From NCBI GenBank assembly GCA_910585685.1, contig CAJUEO010000005.1, positions 1 to 64,000 on the forward strand: a stretch of DNA of 64,000 bases, given 5' to 3'. The notes under the pieces are model-generated. The model ran no database searches and was not told the DNA's origin. It saw nothing but the letters and a program-made list of their open reading frames with translations. Origin of the DNA: an uncultured Christensenella sp. Lineage in GTDB: Bacteria; Bacillota; Clostridia; Christensenellales; Borkfalkiaceae. Below, piece after piece: positions 16,681 to 25,405 of this stretch. How positions within the stretch are numbered: position 1 is the stretch's first letter; the number at the start of each line of letters is the position of its first letter. Both the position numbers and the translations under genes were made by a program.

Positions 16681-16716
16681 TGTAAAAAAATTTTTAATTC
16701 AAAGTTTATTTGAAAC

Positions 16717-16745
16717 AGTATAAACTATTATAATATTAATGTCAA
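16717..16745 (-). promoter_or_regulatory. Promoter of the MATE leader and gene
   Basis: On the minus strand a perfect TTGACA (16740-16745), 17-bp spacer and TATACT (16717-16722). Start predicted near 16709, giving a leader of about 140 bases. Confidence 0.65.
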
Positions 16746-16796
16746 ATGATTTTATGAATGCTTTATTTGTCCTTCTTTAACTGTTAAATATTCATT

Positions 16797-17002
16797 TGTT
16801 AATAACTTTTTGCATAAATTTTACAATTATATATGAATTTTGTCGAAAATTAATATTATTTTACCAATTGTTAATAATTTGTTGATAACTTTATTGCATA
16901 TATTCATTTAAAAACTTTTTCAACAATTGAATGTGGACAACTTTTTGTGGATAACTTTTAATAATTACGCCTTTTTGAGGATAATTGACCGAGTTATCAA
17001 CA
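16797..17002. other. Cluster of DnaA-box-like sequences in AT-rich DNA
   Basis: The 350-base spacer upstream of the MATE promoter holds many matches to the DnaA box TTATCCACA. The exact complement TGTGGATAA is at 16946-16954. One-mismatch copies are at 16880-16888 (TGTTGATAA), 16932-16940 (TGTGGACAA), 16976-16984 (TGAGGATAA) and 16994-17002 (TTATCAACA). Two-mismatch copies TGTTAATAA are at 16797-16805 and 16869-16877. All but one point the same way. No coding frame is supported here. Confidence 0.55.
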
Positions 17003-17058
17003 ATTTGCGCGTATATGATATGCCGCAACAAGAGTATGTATGACAGTTATTTATAAAA

Positions 17059-17097
17059 AATAAGAGCGGATTTCCTTTTTTCAAATCCGCTCTTATT
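17059..17097 (-). terminator. Terminator after dnaJ
   Basis: Perfect 15-bp stem (17059-17073 with 17083-17097, sequence core AAGAGCGGATTT) around a 9-nt loop. On the minus strand it is followed by a T-rich stretch, directly after the dnaJ stop. Confidence 0.9.
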
Positions 17098-17100
17098 AAT

Positions 17101-18249
17101 TTATTGCTTTTCTATTTTTTTGCCGTACAGTGCGGATACATTGTTGGAGTATCTCTGCATATTCTGGCAATATTTTAAAGGCACGTCGTCCTCCAAGTCT
17201 TCAAGTTTTTTGCATTGCTCCCTTGAAAGCTTTGTGGGAATGTCTATTTCAACCGTCACATACAAATTGCCCGTTCCGTGCACGGTTTTTACGCCCTTTC
17301 CCCTCATACAAAATCTCGTACCCGAGGGAGTGCATTCGGGAATGACAAGCTCCAACGTGTCGTCGATTGCCGCAACCTGAATTTTACCGCCGAGCACGGC
17401 CGTTTTATAGGAAATGGGTACTGTTATATACAGGTCCCTGTCCTGACGGCGCAACATTTTGTGGGGTTCGATATGGAAATAAATGTACAAATCACCCGAC
17501 TCTCCGCCGTTGCCTGCTGCCTGACCGAAACCGCGCTTTCTTAAACTGCTGTCGCTGTCAACGCCTGCTGGTATGTTTATATCGAACTTGGTTTCACGGC
17601 GCTGATAGCCCTTTCCCTTACAATCGTTGCACCTTTCGATAATCTTTTTACCCGTGCCGCCGCAATCGGGGCACGCGCCGACCTGAATTGTCCTTCCGAA
17701 AATAGTGTCCTGCTGGAACTTTACCCTGCCGCTGCCGCCGCACCTCGAACATTTCTGAAACGCAGTGCCGCCCTTCGCGCCCGTACCTCCGCATGACGTG
17801 CAGGGCTCGTTACGCATATAGCTTACCGTCTTAGTACAGCCCTTTATCGCGTCGAGGAAGGACAAATTTACCGTCTGCTGAATGTCCGCGCCCCTCGGTG
17901 CCGCACGCTCGGCTCCGCCGCCGAAGCCACCGCCGAACACTGAATTAATTATGTCCTCGAAGCCGCCCATTCCACCGCCGAAACCACCGAAACCGCCGCC
18001 GAAAGGATTTCCGCCCTGACCCATACCGGGGTGTTCAAGCTCGAAATCGTACTGCTTGCGCTTATTTTCGTCGGAAAGCGTTTCGTTTGCGTCGTTTATT
18101 TCCTTGAATTTTTCGGCTGCAGCCGCGTCACCTTTATTGAAGTCGGGATGATACTGCTTGGCAAGCTTTCTGTATGCCGACTTAATTTCGTCCTGCGTGG
18201 CTGTCTTGGATACGCCGAGAACGTCGTAATAGTTTTTCTTTTCCGCCAT
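17101..18249 (-). CDS. dnaJ: Chaperone DnaJ (Hsp40)
   Basis: 382 residues. An N-terminal J domain with the HPD motif (YHPDFNKGD) stimulates DnaK ATPase. A Gly/Phe-rich linker follows, then four CxxCxGxG zinc-finger repeats (CTSCGGTG, CSRCGGSG, CPDCGGTG, CNDCKGKG) and a C-terminal substrate-binding domain: a full type-I DnaJ. ATG 18249 is chosen because AAAGG lies about 8 bases upstream and MAEKKNYYDVLGV is the family start; the longer frame begins with TTG. It is last in grpE-dnaK-dnaJ. Confidence 0.97.
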   Translation of the reverse strand: MAEKKNYYDVLGVSKTATQDEIKSAYRKLAKQYHPDFNKGDAAAAEKFKEINDANETLSDENKRKQYDFELEHPGMGQGGNPFGGGFGGFGGGMGGFEDIINSVFGGGFGGGAERAAPRGADIQQTVNLSFLDAIKGCTKTVSYMRNEPCTSCGGTGAKGGTAFQKCSRCGGSGRVKFQQDTIFGRTIQVGACPDCGGTGKKIIERCNDCKGKGYQRRETKFDINIPAGVDSDSSLRKRGFGQAAGNGGESGDLYIYFHIEPHKMLRRQDRDLYITVPISYKTAVLGGKIQVAAIDDTLELVIPECTPSGTRFCMRGKGVKTVHGTGNLYVTVEIDIPTKLSREQCKKLEDLEDDVPLKYCQNMQRYSNNVSALYGKKIEKQ

Positions 18250-18300
18250 AAATTTACCTTTGCACCTTTGCCGTGCAAGCAAAAGTTTTTTAATCGGTTA

Positions 18301-18330
18301 CGCAACCCAAAAAATATTTTTTGGGTTGCG
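18301..18330. repeat. 30-bp perfect palindrome between dnaK and dnaJ
   Basis: CGCAACCCAAAAAAT followed by its exact complement. In the dnaK-dnaJ message it forms a strong hairpin but is not followed by a T run, so it may tune RNA stability or partial termination. A second perfect palindrome, TTCACTATAGTGAA, is at 18353-18366 just after the dnaK stop. Confidence 0.8.
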
Positions 18331-18371
18331 CCGTTAATTTTCTTTAAATAAATTCACTATAGTGAACGCTA

Positions 18372-20165
18372 TTAATTGTGCTGTTTAAACTCGGTGTCGT
18401 CTCCGCCGTTATTGCCGCCGTCGGTCGAACCCTGCGCCTGTTGATAGATTTTTGCAACAACGGGCTGAACGTCCTTTGCAAGCATATCTATTGCCGCCTT
18501 TATTCTGTCGTTATCTCCCGATTCAAGCTCGCTCTTGGCCTTGGCAAGCGCGTCCTCGACAATCTTTTTGTCGTCGTCCGTCAACTTGTCGCCTGCCTCT
18601 TTGACAGTCTTTTCAAGGCTGTCAATCATATTTTCAAGCGTGTTTTTGTTGTCGACGGCTTCCTTGCGCTTTTTATCCTCTTCGGCATATTTTTCGGCGT
18701 CCTTTACCGCCTTGTCGATATCGTCCTGAGAAAGATTTGTCGAAGCGGTGATCGTAATATTAGTACTTCTGCCCGTACCCAAATCCTTTGCGGTTACATT
18801 TACTATGCCGTTCTCGTCCACGTCGAAGGTAACTTCGATTTTAGGCACTCCGCGAGGTGCGGGGGGAATATCCGTAAGCATAAACTTGCCGAGCGACTTG
18901 TTGTCGCGAGCAAACTTTCTTTCTCCCTGTAAAACGTTGATTTCAACGCTGGGCTGATTGTCCGCCGCAGTCGAGAAAATTTCGCTTTTTCTTGCCGGAA
19001 TAGTTTTGTTTCTTTCAATAAGCGGAGTTGAAACGCCGCCGAGAGTTTCTATGCCAAGCGTAAGAGGCATAACGTCGAGAAGCAAAATGTCCTTGACTTC
19101 TCCCGAGAGCACGCCGCCCTGAATAGCCGCGCCCATTGCCACGCATTCGTCGGGGTTAATGCCCTTGAAGGGTTCCTTGCCCGTGACCTGTTTAACTTTC
19201 TCGATAACTGCCGGAATACGCGTTGAACCGCCGACCAAAATGACCTTTGAAATGTCACTGTATGAAAGCTTTGCGTCCTTCATAGCCTGCTTCATAGGCT
19301 CGACGGTACGCTCTACAAGGTCGCTTGTGAGCATATCGAACTTCTGCTTTGAAATATCGATATCGAGGTGCTGGGGCTCTCCGTTGGCAACAGTGATGAA
19401 GGGCAAGTTAATATTTGTGCTCGACATACCCGACAGCTCTATTTTTGCCTTTTCAGCCGCTTCTTTAAGTCTTTGAAGCGCCTTTTTGTCCTTTGAAAGG
19501 TCAATGCCCGTTTCGCGCTTGAACGAGTCGACAAGGAAGTCTATAATCTTGTTGTCGAAGTCGTCTCCGCCGAGATGAGTATCTCCGTTTGTTGCCAAAA
19601 CCTCGAATACGCCGTCACCGATATCGAGAATAGAAACGTCGAAAGTGCCGCCGCCTAGGTCGTAAATCATTACCTTTTGCAATCCTTCCTGCTTGTCGAG
19701 TCCGTAAGCAAGCGCTGCCGCGGTGGGCTCGTTTATGATACGAAGTACGTTTAACCCTGCAATTTTACCTGCGTCCTTGGTTGCCTGCCTTTGACTGTCG
19801 TTGAAGTACGCGGGGCAGGTTATAACCGCGTCGGTCACTTTGGTGCCGAGATAGCTCTCTGCGTCAGCCTTTAATTTAGTCAATATCATAGCGGAAATTT
19901 CCTGAGGGGAATATCCGTGGTCAATATCGACTTTGTAAGCTTCACCCATATGGCGCTTTATCGAAATTACCGTTTTATCGGGCTGAGCCACCGCAAGACG
20001 CTTAGCCGCCTGTCCGACTATTCTGCTGCCATCGGCTTTAAAAGATACGACCGAAGGCGTTGTTCTGCTACCTTCGCTGTTAGCGATAACGACGGACTCG
20101 CCGCCTTCCATAACCGCCACGCAGGAGTTAGTTGTTCCCAAATCTATACCAATTACTTTTCCCAT
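18372..20165 (-). CDS. dnaK: Chaperone DnaK (Hsp70)
   Basis: 597 residues. The N-terminal ATPase domain shows GIDLGTTNSCVAVMEGG, the phosphate-2 motif IYDLGGGTFDVSILD and the adenosine motif VGGSTRIPAV. The substrate domain begins after the linker DILLLDVMPLTLGIE, and the helical lid ends in a Gly/Asn/Asp-rich tail. It is slightly shorter than proteobacterial DnaK and of normal Gram-positive length. It lies 30 bases after grpE. Confidence 0.98.
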   Translation of the reverse strand: MGKVIGIDLGTTNSCVAVMEGGESVVIANSEGSRTTPSVVSFKADGSRIVGQAAKRLAVAQPDKTVISIKRHMGEAYKVDIDHGYSPQEISAMILTKLKADAESYLGTKVTDAVITCPAYFNDSQRQATKDAGKIAGLNVLRIINEPTAAALAYGLDKQEGLQKVMIYDLGGGTFDVSILDIGDGVFEVLATNGDTHLGGDDFDNKIIDFLVDSFKRETGIDLSKDKKALQRLKEAAEKAKIELSGMSSTNINLPFITVANGEPQHLDIDISKQKFDMLTSDLVERTVEPMKQAMKDAKLSYSDISKVILVGGSTRIPAVIEKVKQVTGKEPFKGINPDECVAMGAAIQGGVLSGEVKDILLLDVMPLTLGIETLGGVSTPLIERNKTIPARKSEIFSTAADNQPSVEINVLQGERKFARDNKSLGKFMLTDIPPAPRGVPKIEVTFDVDENGIVNVTAKDLGTGRSTNITITASTNLSQDDIDKAVKDAEKYAEEDKKRKEAVDNKNTLENMIDSLEKTVKEAGDKLTDDDKKIVEDALAKAKSELESGDNDRIKAAIDMLAKDVQPVVAKIYQQAQGSTDGGNNGGDDTEFKQHN

Positions 20166-20195
20166 TTTATATACCTCTGATTTATATGTTTATTT

Positions 20196-20717
20196 TTATT
20201 CAACGGTCACGGCAACCTGACAAAATCTTATAACCTTGTCGCCGGACTTATAACCCTTTTTAAGAATTTGTTTTACGGTGCTCGACTTTTCCCCCTCTTC
20301 ACAAGGGAAATCCAGCACGGCTTCCATAACGTTTTCGTCAAAATCGTCACCGACATTTACGTCAATCTGCTCAACGCCGAGCGACGAAAGAATTGCAAGA
20401 AAGCTTTTAATTACCTTGTCAATGCCCGTCCTCGTCTTTTCGTCCGAAGCCGAGTCAAGCGCATATCCGAAATTGTCCGCAACAGGCAAAATTTTTAAAA
20501 CGGCATCGGACACACCGTTTTTATACGCTTCCGAAACGGCGGTATTGTTCCGCTTTCTGTAATTGTCGTATTCCGCGGAAACGAGATACCATTTGCGCCT
20601 GTAATCCTCGCTCAACTCTTTGAGTTTATCGAGCTCGGAAGGCTCGTTTGAAACTTCCTCTGTTTCAACCTCCAAGGGCGTTTCCTCTACCTTTTGTTCA
20701 TCTTTTTTCTTTGACAT
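20196..20717 (-). CDS. grpE: Nucleotide exchange factor GrpE
   Basis: 173 residues: an acidic disordered start, a long coiled coil (about 30-95, with KWYLVSAEYDNYRKR) and a C-terminal beta domain (VMEAVLDFP, GYKSGDKVIRFCQVAV). It releases ADP from DnaK. It is first in the chaperone operon. AGGA lies about 8 bases before ATG 20717. No hrcA precedes it and no CIRCE operator (TTAGCACTC-N9-GAGTGCTAA) is present upstream, so heat control must differ from the usual HrcA type. Confidence 0.95.
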   Translation of the reverse strand: MSKKKDEQKVEETPLEVETEEVSNEPSELDKLKELSEDYRRKWYLVSAEYDNYRKRNNTAVSEAYKNGVSDAVLKILPVADNFGYALDSASDEKTRTGIDKVIKSFLAILSSLGVEQIDVNVGDDFDENVMEAVLDFPCEEGEKSSTVKQILKKGYKSGDKVIRFCQVAVTVE

Positions 20718-20826
20718 AATTTAAATCCTGTTTTTGCAGTACAATTTTTATCTACACTATAAATATAAAACTTTTTTTTGGTCCTTAAACAAAAAAATCA
20801 CATATTTTTTGAGATGTTTTTAACTG

Positions 20827-20855
20827 TTGACTTTTTTCGTTACATAATATAGAAT
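20827..20855 (+). promoter_or_regulatory. Promoter of the serine dehydratase gene
   Basis: TTGACT (20827-20832), 17-bp spacer, TAGAAT (20850-20855). GGAGG at 20870-20874 is the ribosome site for ATG 20883. The leader is short. Confidence 0.65.
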
Positions 20856-20882
20856 ATTGTAAAGATATCGGAGGAAACGATT

Positions 20883-22112
20883 ATGCAATCACTGCGCGAA
20901 ATTTATAAAATAGGTCGCGGACCGTCAAGTTCTCATTCCATGGGCCCCGAACGCGCCGTTAAAATAATTAAAAACCTGTTTCCAGAAGCCGAGCTTATTA
21001 AAGTTACGCTTTACGGTTCGCTTGCTCTGACAGGGGAAGGACACGGTACGGATAAAATAATATGCGCGACGGCTAAACCGTCGCGTTGCGAAGTTATATT
21101 CGATAAGCAATCACCTTGTCCCGTTCATCCGAACACGCTCGACATAGAAGCTTACAGGGGCAGCAAACTTTTGACAAAGCGCCGTGTTTACAGTGTGGGC
21201 GGCGGCTCGGTTGTATTTGACGGAGAGCCTGCGGACAAATACGAAAAATACGCCGACGACTCAATTTATCCGCACAATTCATACTCTGAGATTGCCGAGT
21301 TCTGCCGTACAAACAATTTAAGGTTGTGGCAATACGTCGAACTGTTTGAGGGAAAAGAAATTTTTATGTTTCTCGAGGACGTTTGGGAGAGAATGAAGGA
21401 AACCATTCACGAGGGGCTTTGCGCCGAGGGAGTTTTACCGGGAATACTTCAAACGCAGAGGCGCGCGCAAAAGTTATACAATCAAAGGCACATTGACGAG
21501 TCCGCGCAGACGCGTGAGAACAGGCTTGTCTGTTCATACGCGTTTGCAACAAGCGAACAAAACGCCTCGGGCGGAATTATAGTTACCGCCCCTACCTGCG
21601 GCTCGTGCGGAGTTGTTCCTTCGGTATTAAAATATATGCAGGAAACTCGCGGACTTTCGGATACAAAAATAATTCACGCGCTTGCAGTCGGAGGAATTAT
21701 AGGCAACCTTATAAAGAAGAATGCCTCGATAAGCGGCGCTGAATGCGGATGTCAGGCGGAAATCGGTTCGGCGTGCTCAATGGCGGCAGCCGCGCTTGCC
21801 GAACTTTTCGAAATGGGACTCGACCAGATTGAGTATGCGGCGGAGGTTGCCATGGAACACCACTTGGGCCTTACCTGCGACCCCATTGCGGGGCTTGTTC
21901 AAATCCCCTGCATAGAAAGAAACGCCGTTGCCGCTATGCGTGCGATAAACGCGCTGTCGCTGGCAAACTTTTTGGCGGATTCAAGAAAAATAAGCTTTGA
22001 TATTATAGTCAAAACAATGTACAACACGGGAATCGACCTTTTGAACAACTATAAGGAAACCGCGAACGGCGGACTTGCAAAATATTACGACTTAAAATCT
22101 CACAAAAATTAA
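20883..22112 (+). CDS. sdaA: L-serine dehydratase, iron-sulfur, single chain
   Basis: 409 residues combining the beta-type domain (GPSSSHSMGPERA near the start, SVGGG near 105) and the alpha-type catalytic domain (SGGIIVTAPTCGSCG..., GAECGCQAEIGSACSMAAAA, LTCDPIAGLVQIPCIERNA). It converts serine to pyruvate and ammonia using a [4Fe-4S] cluster held by the conserved cysteines of the second half. Single-chain forms are known in many bacteria, whereas Bacillus and many clostridia split the domains into two genes. It has its own promoter and ends overlapping the convergent SGNH gene by 4 bases, with no terminator between them. Confidence 0.93.
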   Translation: MQSLREIYKIGRGPSSSHSMGPERAVKIIKNLFPEAELIKVTLYGSLALTGEGHGTDKIICATAKPSRCEVIFDKQSPCPVHPNTLDIEAYRGSKLLTKRRVYSVGGGSVVFDGEPADKYEKYADDSIYPHNSYSEIAEFCRTNNLRLWQYVELFEGKEIFMFLEDVWERMKETIHEGLCAEGVLPGILQTQRRAQKLYNQRHIDESAQTRENRLVCSYAFATSEQNASGGIIVTAPTCGSCGVVPSVLKYMQETRGLSDTKIIHALAVGGIIGNLIKKNASISGAECGCQAEIGSACSMAAAALAELFEMGLDQIEYAAEVAMEHHLGLTCDPIAGLVQIPCIERNAVAAMRAINALSLANFLADSRKISFDIIVKTMYNTGIDLLNNYKETANGGLAKYYDLKSHKN

Positions 22113-22717
22113 AGCAGGTGCTTGCGTATGGCTTTTATTGCCTGGTCGGCTATAAGCCGCGAGCAGCGGTGCGTGGGGTGAATACCGTCAAGCGAGTATT
22201 CCTTATAATGCAACCTCTCTGAAACTCCTGCAAGCATCTCGTCATACGCGACGTACTCGTCAGACTGTTCTTTTGCCACTTTTCTTATTATTGCAAGCTG
22301 CTCGTTGAATAGCTTGCGCATTCTGAGTTTGTCGGGCGCCGGCAAAAGAAAGGGTTCGAGAAATATTACAGCAATACCCTGTCGTTTAAAATTTGTTAAA
22401 AGACTGTTAAGGCAGCTTTCGTATTGCTGCAACTCAAGCTTTTCGTTATGAATATAATGCGCAAGAATTTCATCGATACCGCACATAATTACAACGGCGT
22501 CGGGTTTTAACGGAATTATTTCGCTGTCGGAAAGCGCGCAAAGTTCGCAAATGTTTATACCCGAAATACCCTTATTTATAAGCTCGATATCCATATCGGG
22601 ATAAATGGGTTTGAGCTTGTCCGACAGGATTTTGACGTAACCGTTACCAAGCGAGTTTTCGTCGTTTCTATCTCTATCCCCGTCGGTTACGCAGTCACCC
22701 AAAAAAACTATTTTCAT
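22109..22717 (-). CDS. SGNH/GDSL-family hydrolase with Cys in place of the nucleophilic Ser
   Basis: 202 residues, no signal peptide. The family blocks are recognisable: block I GDCVTDG (Asp8-Cys9, normally Gly-Asp-Ser), block II Gly50 in NKGISG, block III CGIDE (normally GxND) and block V DGIHPTH with Asp177 and His180. The codon for residue 9 reads TGC, so Ser to Cys is in the sequence itself, and the oxyanion Asn of block III is Asp82. Either this is a Cys-nucleophile esterase or acyltransferase, or it is a non-catalytic member. Members usually deacetylate sugars or hydrolyse esters; no substrate can be assigned. Confidence 0.8.
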   Translation of the reverse strand: MKIVFLGDCVTDGDRDRNDENSLGNGYVKILSDKLKPIYPDMDIELINKGISGINICELCALSDSEIIPLKPDAVVIMCGIDEILAHYIHNEKLELQQYESCLNSLLTNFKRQGIAVIFLEPFLLPAPDKLRMRKLFNEQLAIIRKVAKEQSDEYVAYDEMLAGVSERLHYKEYSLDGIHPTHRCSRLIADQAIKAIRKHLL

Positions 22718-22805
22718 AAATTCTCCCCTTTTTTATATTATAGACAATTTGAAAAAACTTTGCAATTGTTACAGTAAAATTTTTTTAAAACAGTCAAATA
22801 ATGTT

Positions 22806-22834
22806 TTGACAAACATATAATTTTATGGTATATT
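22806..22834 (+). promoter_or_regulatory. Promoter of tRNA-Ser
   Basis: TTGACA (22806-22811), 17-bp spacer, TATATT (22829-22834); start predicted about 8 bases before the mature tRNA. Confidence 0.65.
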
Positions 22835-22848
22835 ATTTTGGTAATTGA

Positions 22849-22939
22849 GCGGAAGTACCCAAGTGGCTCAAGGGGCTCCCCTGCTAAGGGAGTAGTACGG
22901 GAAACCGTAGCAAGGGTTCAAATCCCTTCTTCCGCGCCA
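22849..22939 (+). tRNA. tRNA-Ser (GCT)
   Basis: 91 nt including encoded CCA. The acceptor stem GCGGAAG pairs with CTTCCGC. The anticodon loop is CTGCTAA with anticodon GCT, reading AGC/AGU. The long variable arm (TAGTACGGGAAACCGTAG region) is typical of type-II serine tRNAs. The T arm contains GGTTCAAATCC. Confidence 0.96.
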
Positions 22940-22980
22940 TATACCGTCAAGCGAATTATATCGCTTGACGGTATATTTTT
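22939..22980 (+). terminator. Terminator after tRNA-Ser
   Basis: 16-bp stem ATATACCGTCAAGCGA (22939-22954) with its complement (22961-22976) followed by T residues, immediately after the CCA end. Confidence 0.88.
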
Positions 22981-23027
22981 TACTTGCAAAACGCCCGAAA
23001 ACGCGGCATATACCGGGGGCAATTAAA

Positions 23028-25379
23028 TTATTTGCAATTTATTAAAGCTTGACCGACCAAGCCGTTACCGCGTGCAACTATTTTGATTTGCTTGCTATTT
23101 GCGCGTACAACCGCCAGCGCTCTGCCATAGTAGGTATCGCTACTTGTGCCAAGATATCCGTCTTTATTGAACGGGCAGGCATTTCCGAACGCGAGCAGTT
23201 CACCGCCCTCGACTTCAATATCTATTACGCCGCGTTCAAGCGGTTTTATTATTGCGTCAGCGTCGGTATAGTCGAGGTGTATAAAGCAGATTTCTCCGAA
23301 ATTCACTTCCGACTTTTCGGGAACAACCGACAAAACGGTTTTATTATCGGCAGTTTTAAGCGCGCTGCGGCTCAATTCATTGCCGCGCTTATCAAGGTTT
23401 ACCGCCACAATTTCACCGTCGTGATACTTACACTTAAAGTCGAAGCGGCAATTCTTTTTGAATTTTTTTCTTCCTACTTTTTTGCCGTTGACGTAGAGCT
23501 CCACCATAGGAGCGCGCGAGTAAACCTCGACTTTTGCACTTCTGCCGTTCAACCCGTTCCAACTCCAGGAAGCAATTGCGTTGGAAAATTTCCACGCCGA
23601 AGGAGAATGTCTATCGTTAGTATGGTTGACGGGTACCACGGCAATTTGCGGTTTGTCGGTAAGTTCGAACGCAACTTTTGTATATAACGCCTCACCAAGC
23701 GGAGTTCCTGTCAAATCCACCCTGCCGCTTCCGGCAGTCATCCAGCCAACACCGTGCAGAAAGTCAGGCGCATAGTCCCTGTACTCCCAGCTTCCCACGC
23801 CGACTTCTCCCAAATAATCCATTCCTGCCCAGACAAAATCACCTATCAATGAGGGATTATTTTTAGCAAACTCCCAAAAAGCATAGGCGTCTGAACAGAA
23901 AGTTTCACTACCCAAAATTATGCGTTCGGGGTATTTTTTTACGTCATGCTTATAGCGTTTTATCCCGTAATTGTATCCGGCAACGTCCATAACGGCATAA
24001 CAGTCGCGTGTTTTTTTGTCGCAACCGGGGAGTTTTGCCATAGTTTTCATAAACTTATCTCCGAAAATTCCTGCTAAGTTATTGAAAAACTCGCTACCCA
24101 CTTTTTTATTGGGATTTTTTTCGGCTTTTTTATCGGAGTACTGCCCGAACCCAAGCGCGTAAAGATAGTTGAAAAATATATTAACTCCCGTAGTTACGGG
24201 GCGGTCGTCATATTTTTTACAGACGGCTTTCATTTTTTTGAAGAGCTCTATTCCCCTCTTCTCTCCCGTTTCGGCAACCTCGTTTCCCAGCGAATACATT
24301 ATTACCGACGGGTGGTTATAGTCCTTTTCTACCATATCCTTTATATCTTCCGCATACCAATCCTCAAGGTACGAAGCATAGTCATAGCGGTTTTTATGTA
24401 TATACCACATATCGCAATACTCGTCCATAACAAGCATACCAAGCCTGTCGCACGCGTCAAGCAGCGATTTGGAACAAGGGTTGTGCGCCGAACGGATAGC
24501 GTTATAGCCGTTTTCTTTTAAAATTTTTACCTTTCTTTGCTCGGCTTCGGGGTAACTTCTCGCACCGAGAATACCGTTGTCGCTGTGAATGCAGGCACCG
24601 CGCAGCACAACTCTTTCACCGTTTATCAAAAGTCCGTCGGTATGGTTGCACTCAAGCGTTCTTATACCGAAACTAACCTCCTGCTCGTCGTCGCAAAATA
24701 CTGCACGGCAAGTATATAGCTCGGGCGTGTCGGGCGTCCAAAGCTCAGCGTCGGGAATTTCTATTGCAAACACCGCGTCTCCGTCGTTCTGAGGCTGTGA
24801 AATACTTGCAATCTCCCTGCCGTCCTTTTCGATTTTCACATCGACGTTGCCGACGCCCGTAACCGCAACTCTGACTTCAATAACCGCAGGGTACAGCGAA
24901 AGAGTTTTGACCTTGACTCCGTTCAACAATATACGTTTTTTATTGCCGACAAACATATTGACGGGGCGGTAAATGCCTGCGCCCGAATACCAGCGGCTGT
25001 TGGGCTGGTCGGAATTGTACGCCATAACTTTAATACTGTTATTTCCGCCGTACTTCAAGTATTTATCGGCGTAAACGTAAAAGTTAGTGTAACCGTACGG
25101 TCTGAAGAGAACTTTGACGCCGTTCAAATAAATTTCGGCGTTTCTGTAAACACCTTCGAACTCGAAAATAACGTTCTTGTCCCTGTACTCTTCGGGAACA
25201 AAAAACTCTTTTTCATACTCATAGTCGCCGCCGAGATACCAACCCGTATTGACGCCTGCCTCGGCGGTCTTTACTCGCTTTTCAAGCATAGCCGCGTCGT
25301 GGGGCAGTGTTACGTTTTTCCACTGTTCATCGGTAACTCTTTTAAAACGCCAGTCGGAATTGAAATTAATTTTATTCAT
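23028..25379 (-). CDS. Glycoside hydrolase family 2 (beta-galactosidase/beta-glucuronidase type)
   Basis: 783 residues without a signal peptide, so intracellular. Order: jelly-roll sugar-binding domain (about 1-150), Ig-like domain (150-245), TIM barrel (250-545), then Ig-like C-terminal domains of the DUF4982 type (about 580-700). The acid/base is Glu367 in SLGNEVAE and the nucleophile Glu492 in LGSETF, with NAIRSAHNP at 293-301. GH2 with this layout is usually a retaining beta-galactosidase, but specificity is not fixed by sequence. It is divergent from the GH5 gene. Confidence 0.88.
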   Translation of the reverse strand: MNKINFNSDWRFKRVTDEQWKNVTLPHDAAMLEKRVKTAEAGVNTGWYLGGDYEYEKEFFVPEEYRDKNVIFEFEGVYRNAEIYLNGVKVLFRPYGYTNFYVYADKYLKYGGNNSIKVMAYNSDQPNSRWYSGAGIYRPVNMFVGNKKRILLNGVKVKTLSLYPAVIEVRVAVTGVGNVDVKIEKDGREIASISQPQNDGDAVFAIEIPDAELWTPDTPELYTCRAVFCDDEQEVSFGIRTLECNHTDGLLINGERVVLRGACIHSDNGILGARSYPEAEQRKVKILKENGYNAIRSAHNPCSKSLLDACDRLGMLVMDEYCDMWYIHKNRYDYASYLEDWYAEDIKDMVEKDYNHPSVIMYSLGNEVAETGEKRGIELFKKMKAVCKKYDDRPVTTGVNIFFNYLYALGFGQYSDKKAEKNPNKKVGSEFFNNLAGIFGDKFMKTMAKLPGCDKKTRDCYAVMDVAGYNYGIKRYKHDVKKYPERIILGSETFCSDAYAFWEFAKNNPSLIGDFVWAGMDYLGEVGVGSWEYRDYAPDFLHGVGWMTAGSGRVDLTGTPLGEALYTKVAFELTDKPQIAVVPVNHTNDRHSPSAWKFSNAIASWSWNGLNGRSAKVEVYSRAPMVELYVNGKKVGRKKFKKNCRFDFKCKYHDGEIVAVNLDKRGNELSRSALKTADNKTVLSVVPEKSEVNFGEICFIHLDYTDADAIIKPLERGVIDIEVEGGELLAFGNACPFNKDGYLGTSSDTYYGRALAVVRANSKQIKIVARGNGLVGQALINCK

Positions 25380-25405
25380 TTTTTTACCTTACACTATTAT
25401 ATAAT

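Noticed and set aside
16797..17002. Calling the DnaA-box cluster the replication origin
   Set aside because: No dnaA, dnaN, rpmH or gyrase genes are near and gene orientation does not change here; reported as a finding, not as oriC.
20718..20882. CIRCE or HAIR heat-shock operator upstream of grpE
   Set aside because: Neither TTAGCACTC-N9-GAGTGCTAA nor a CTTGAGT/ACTCAAG pair is present.
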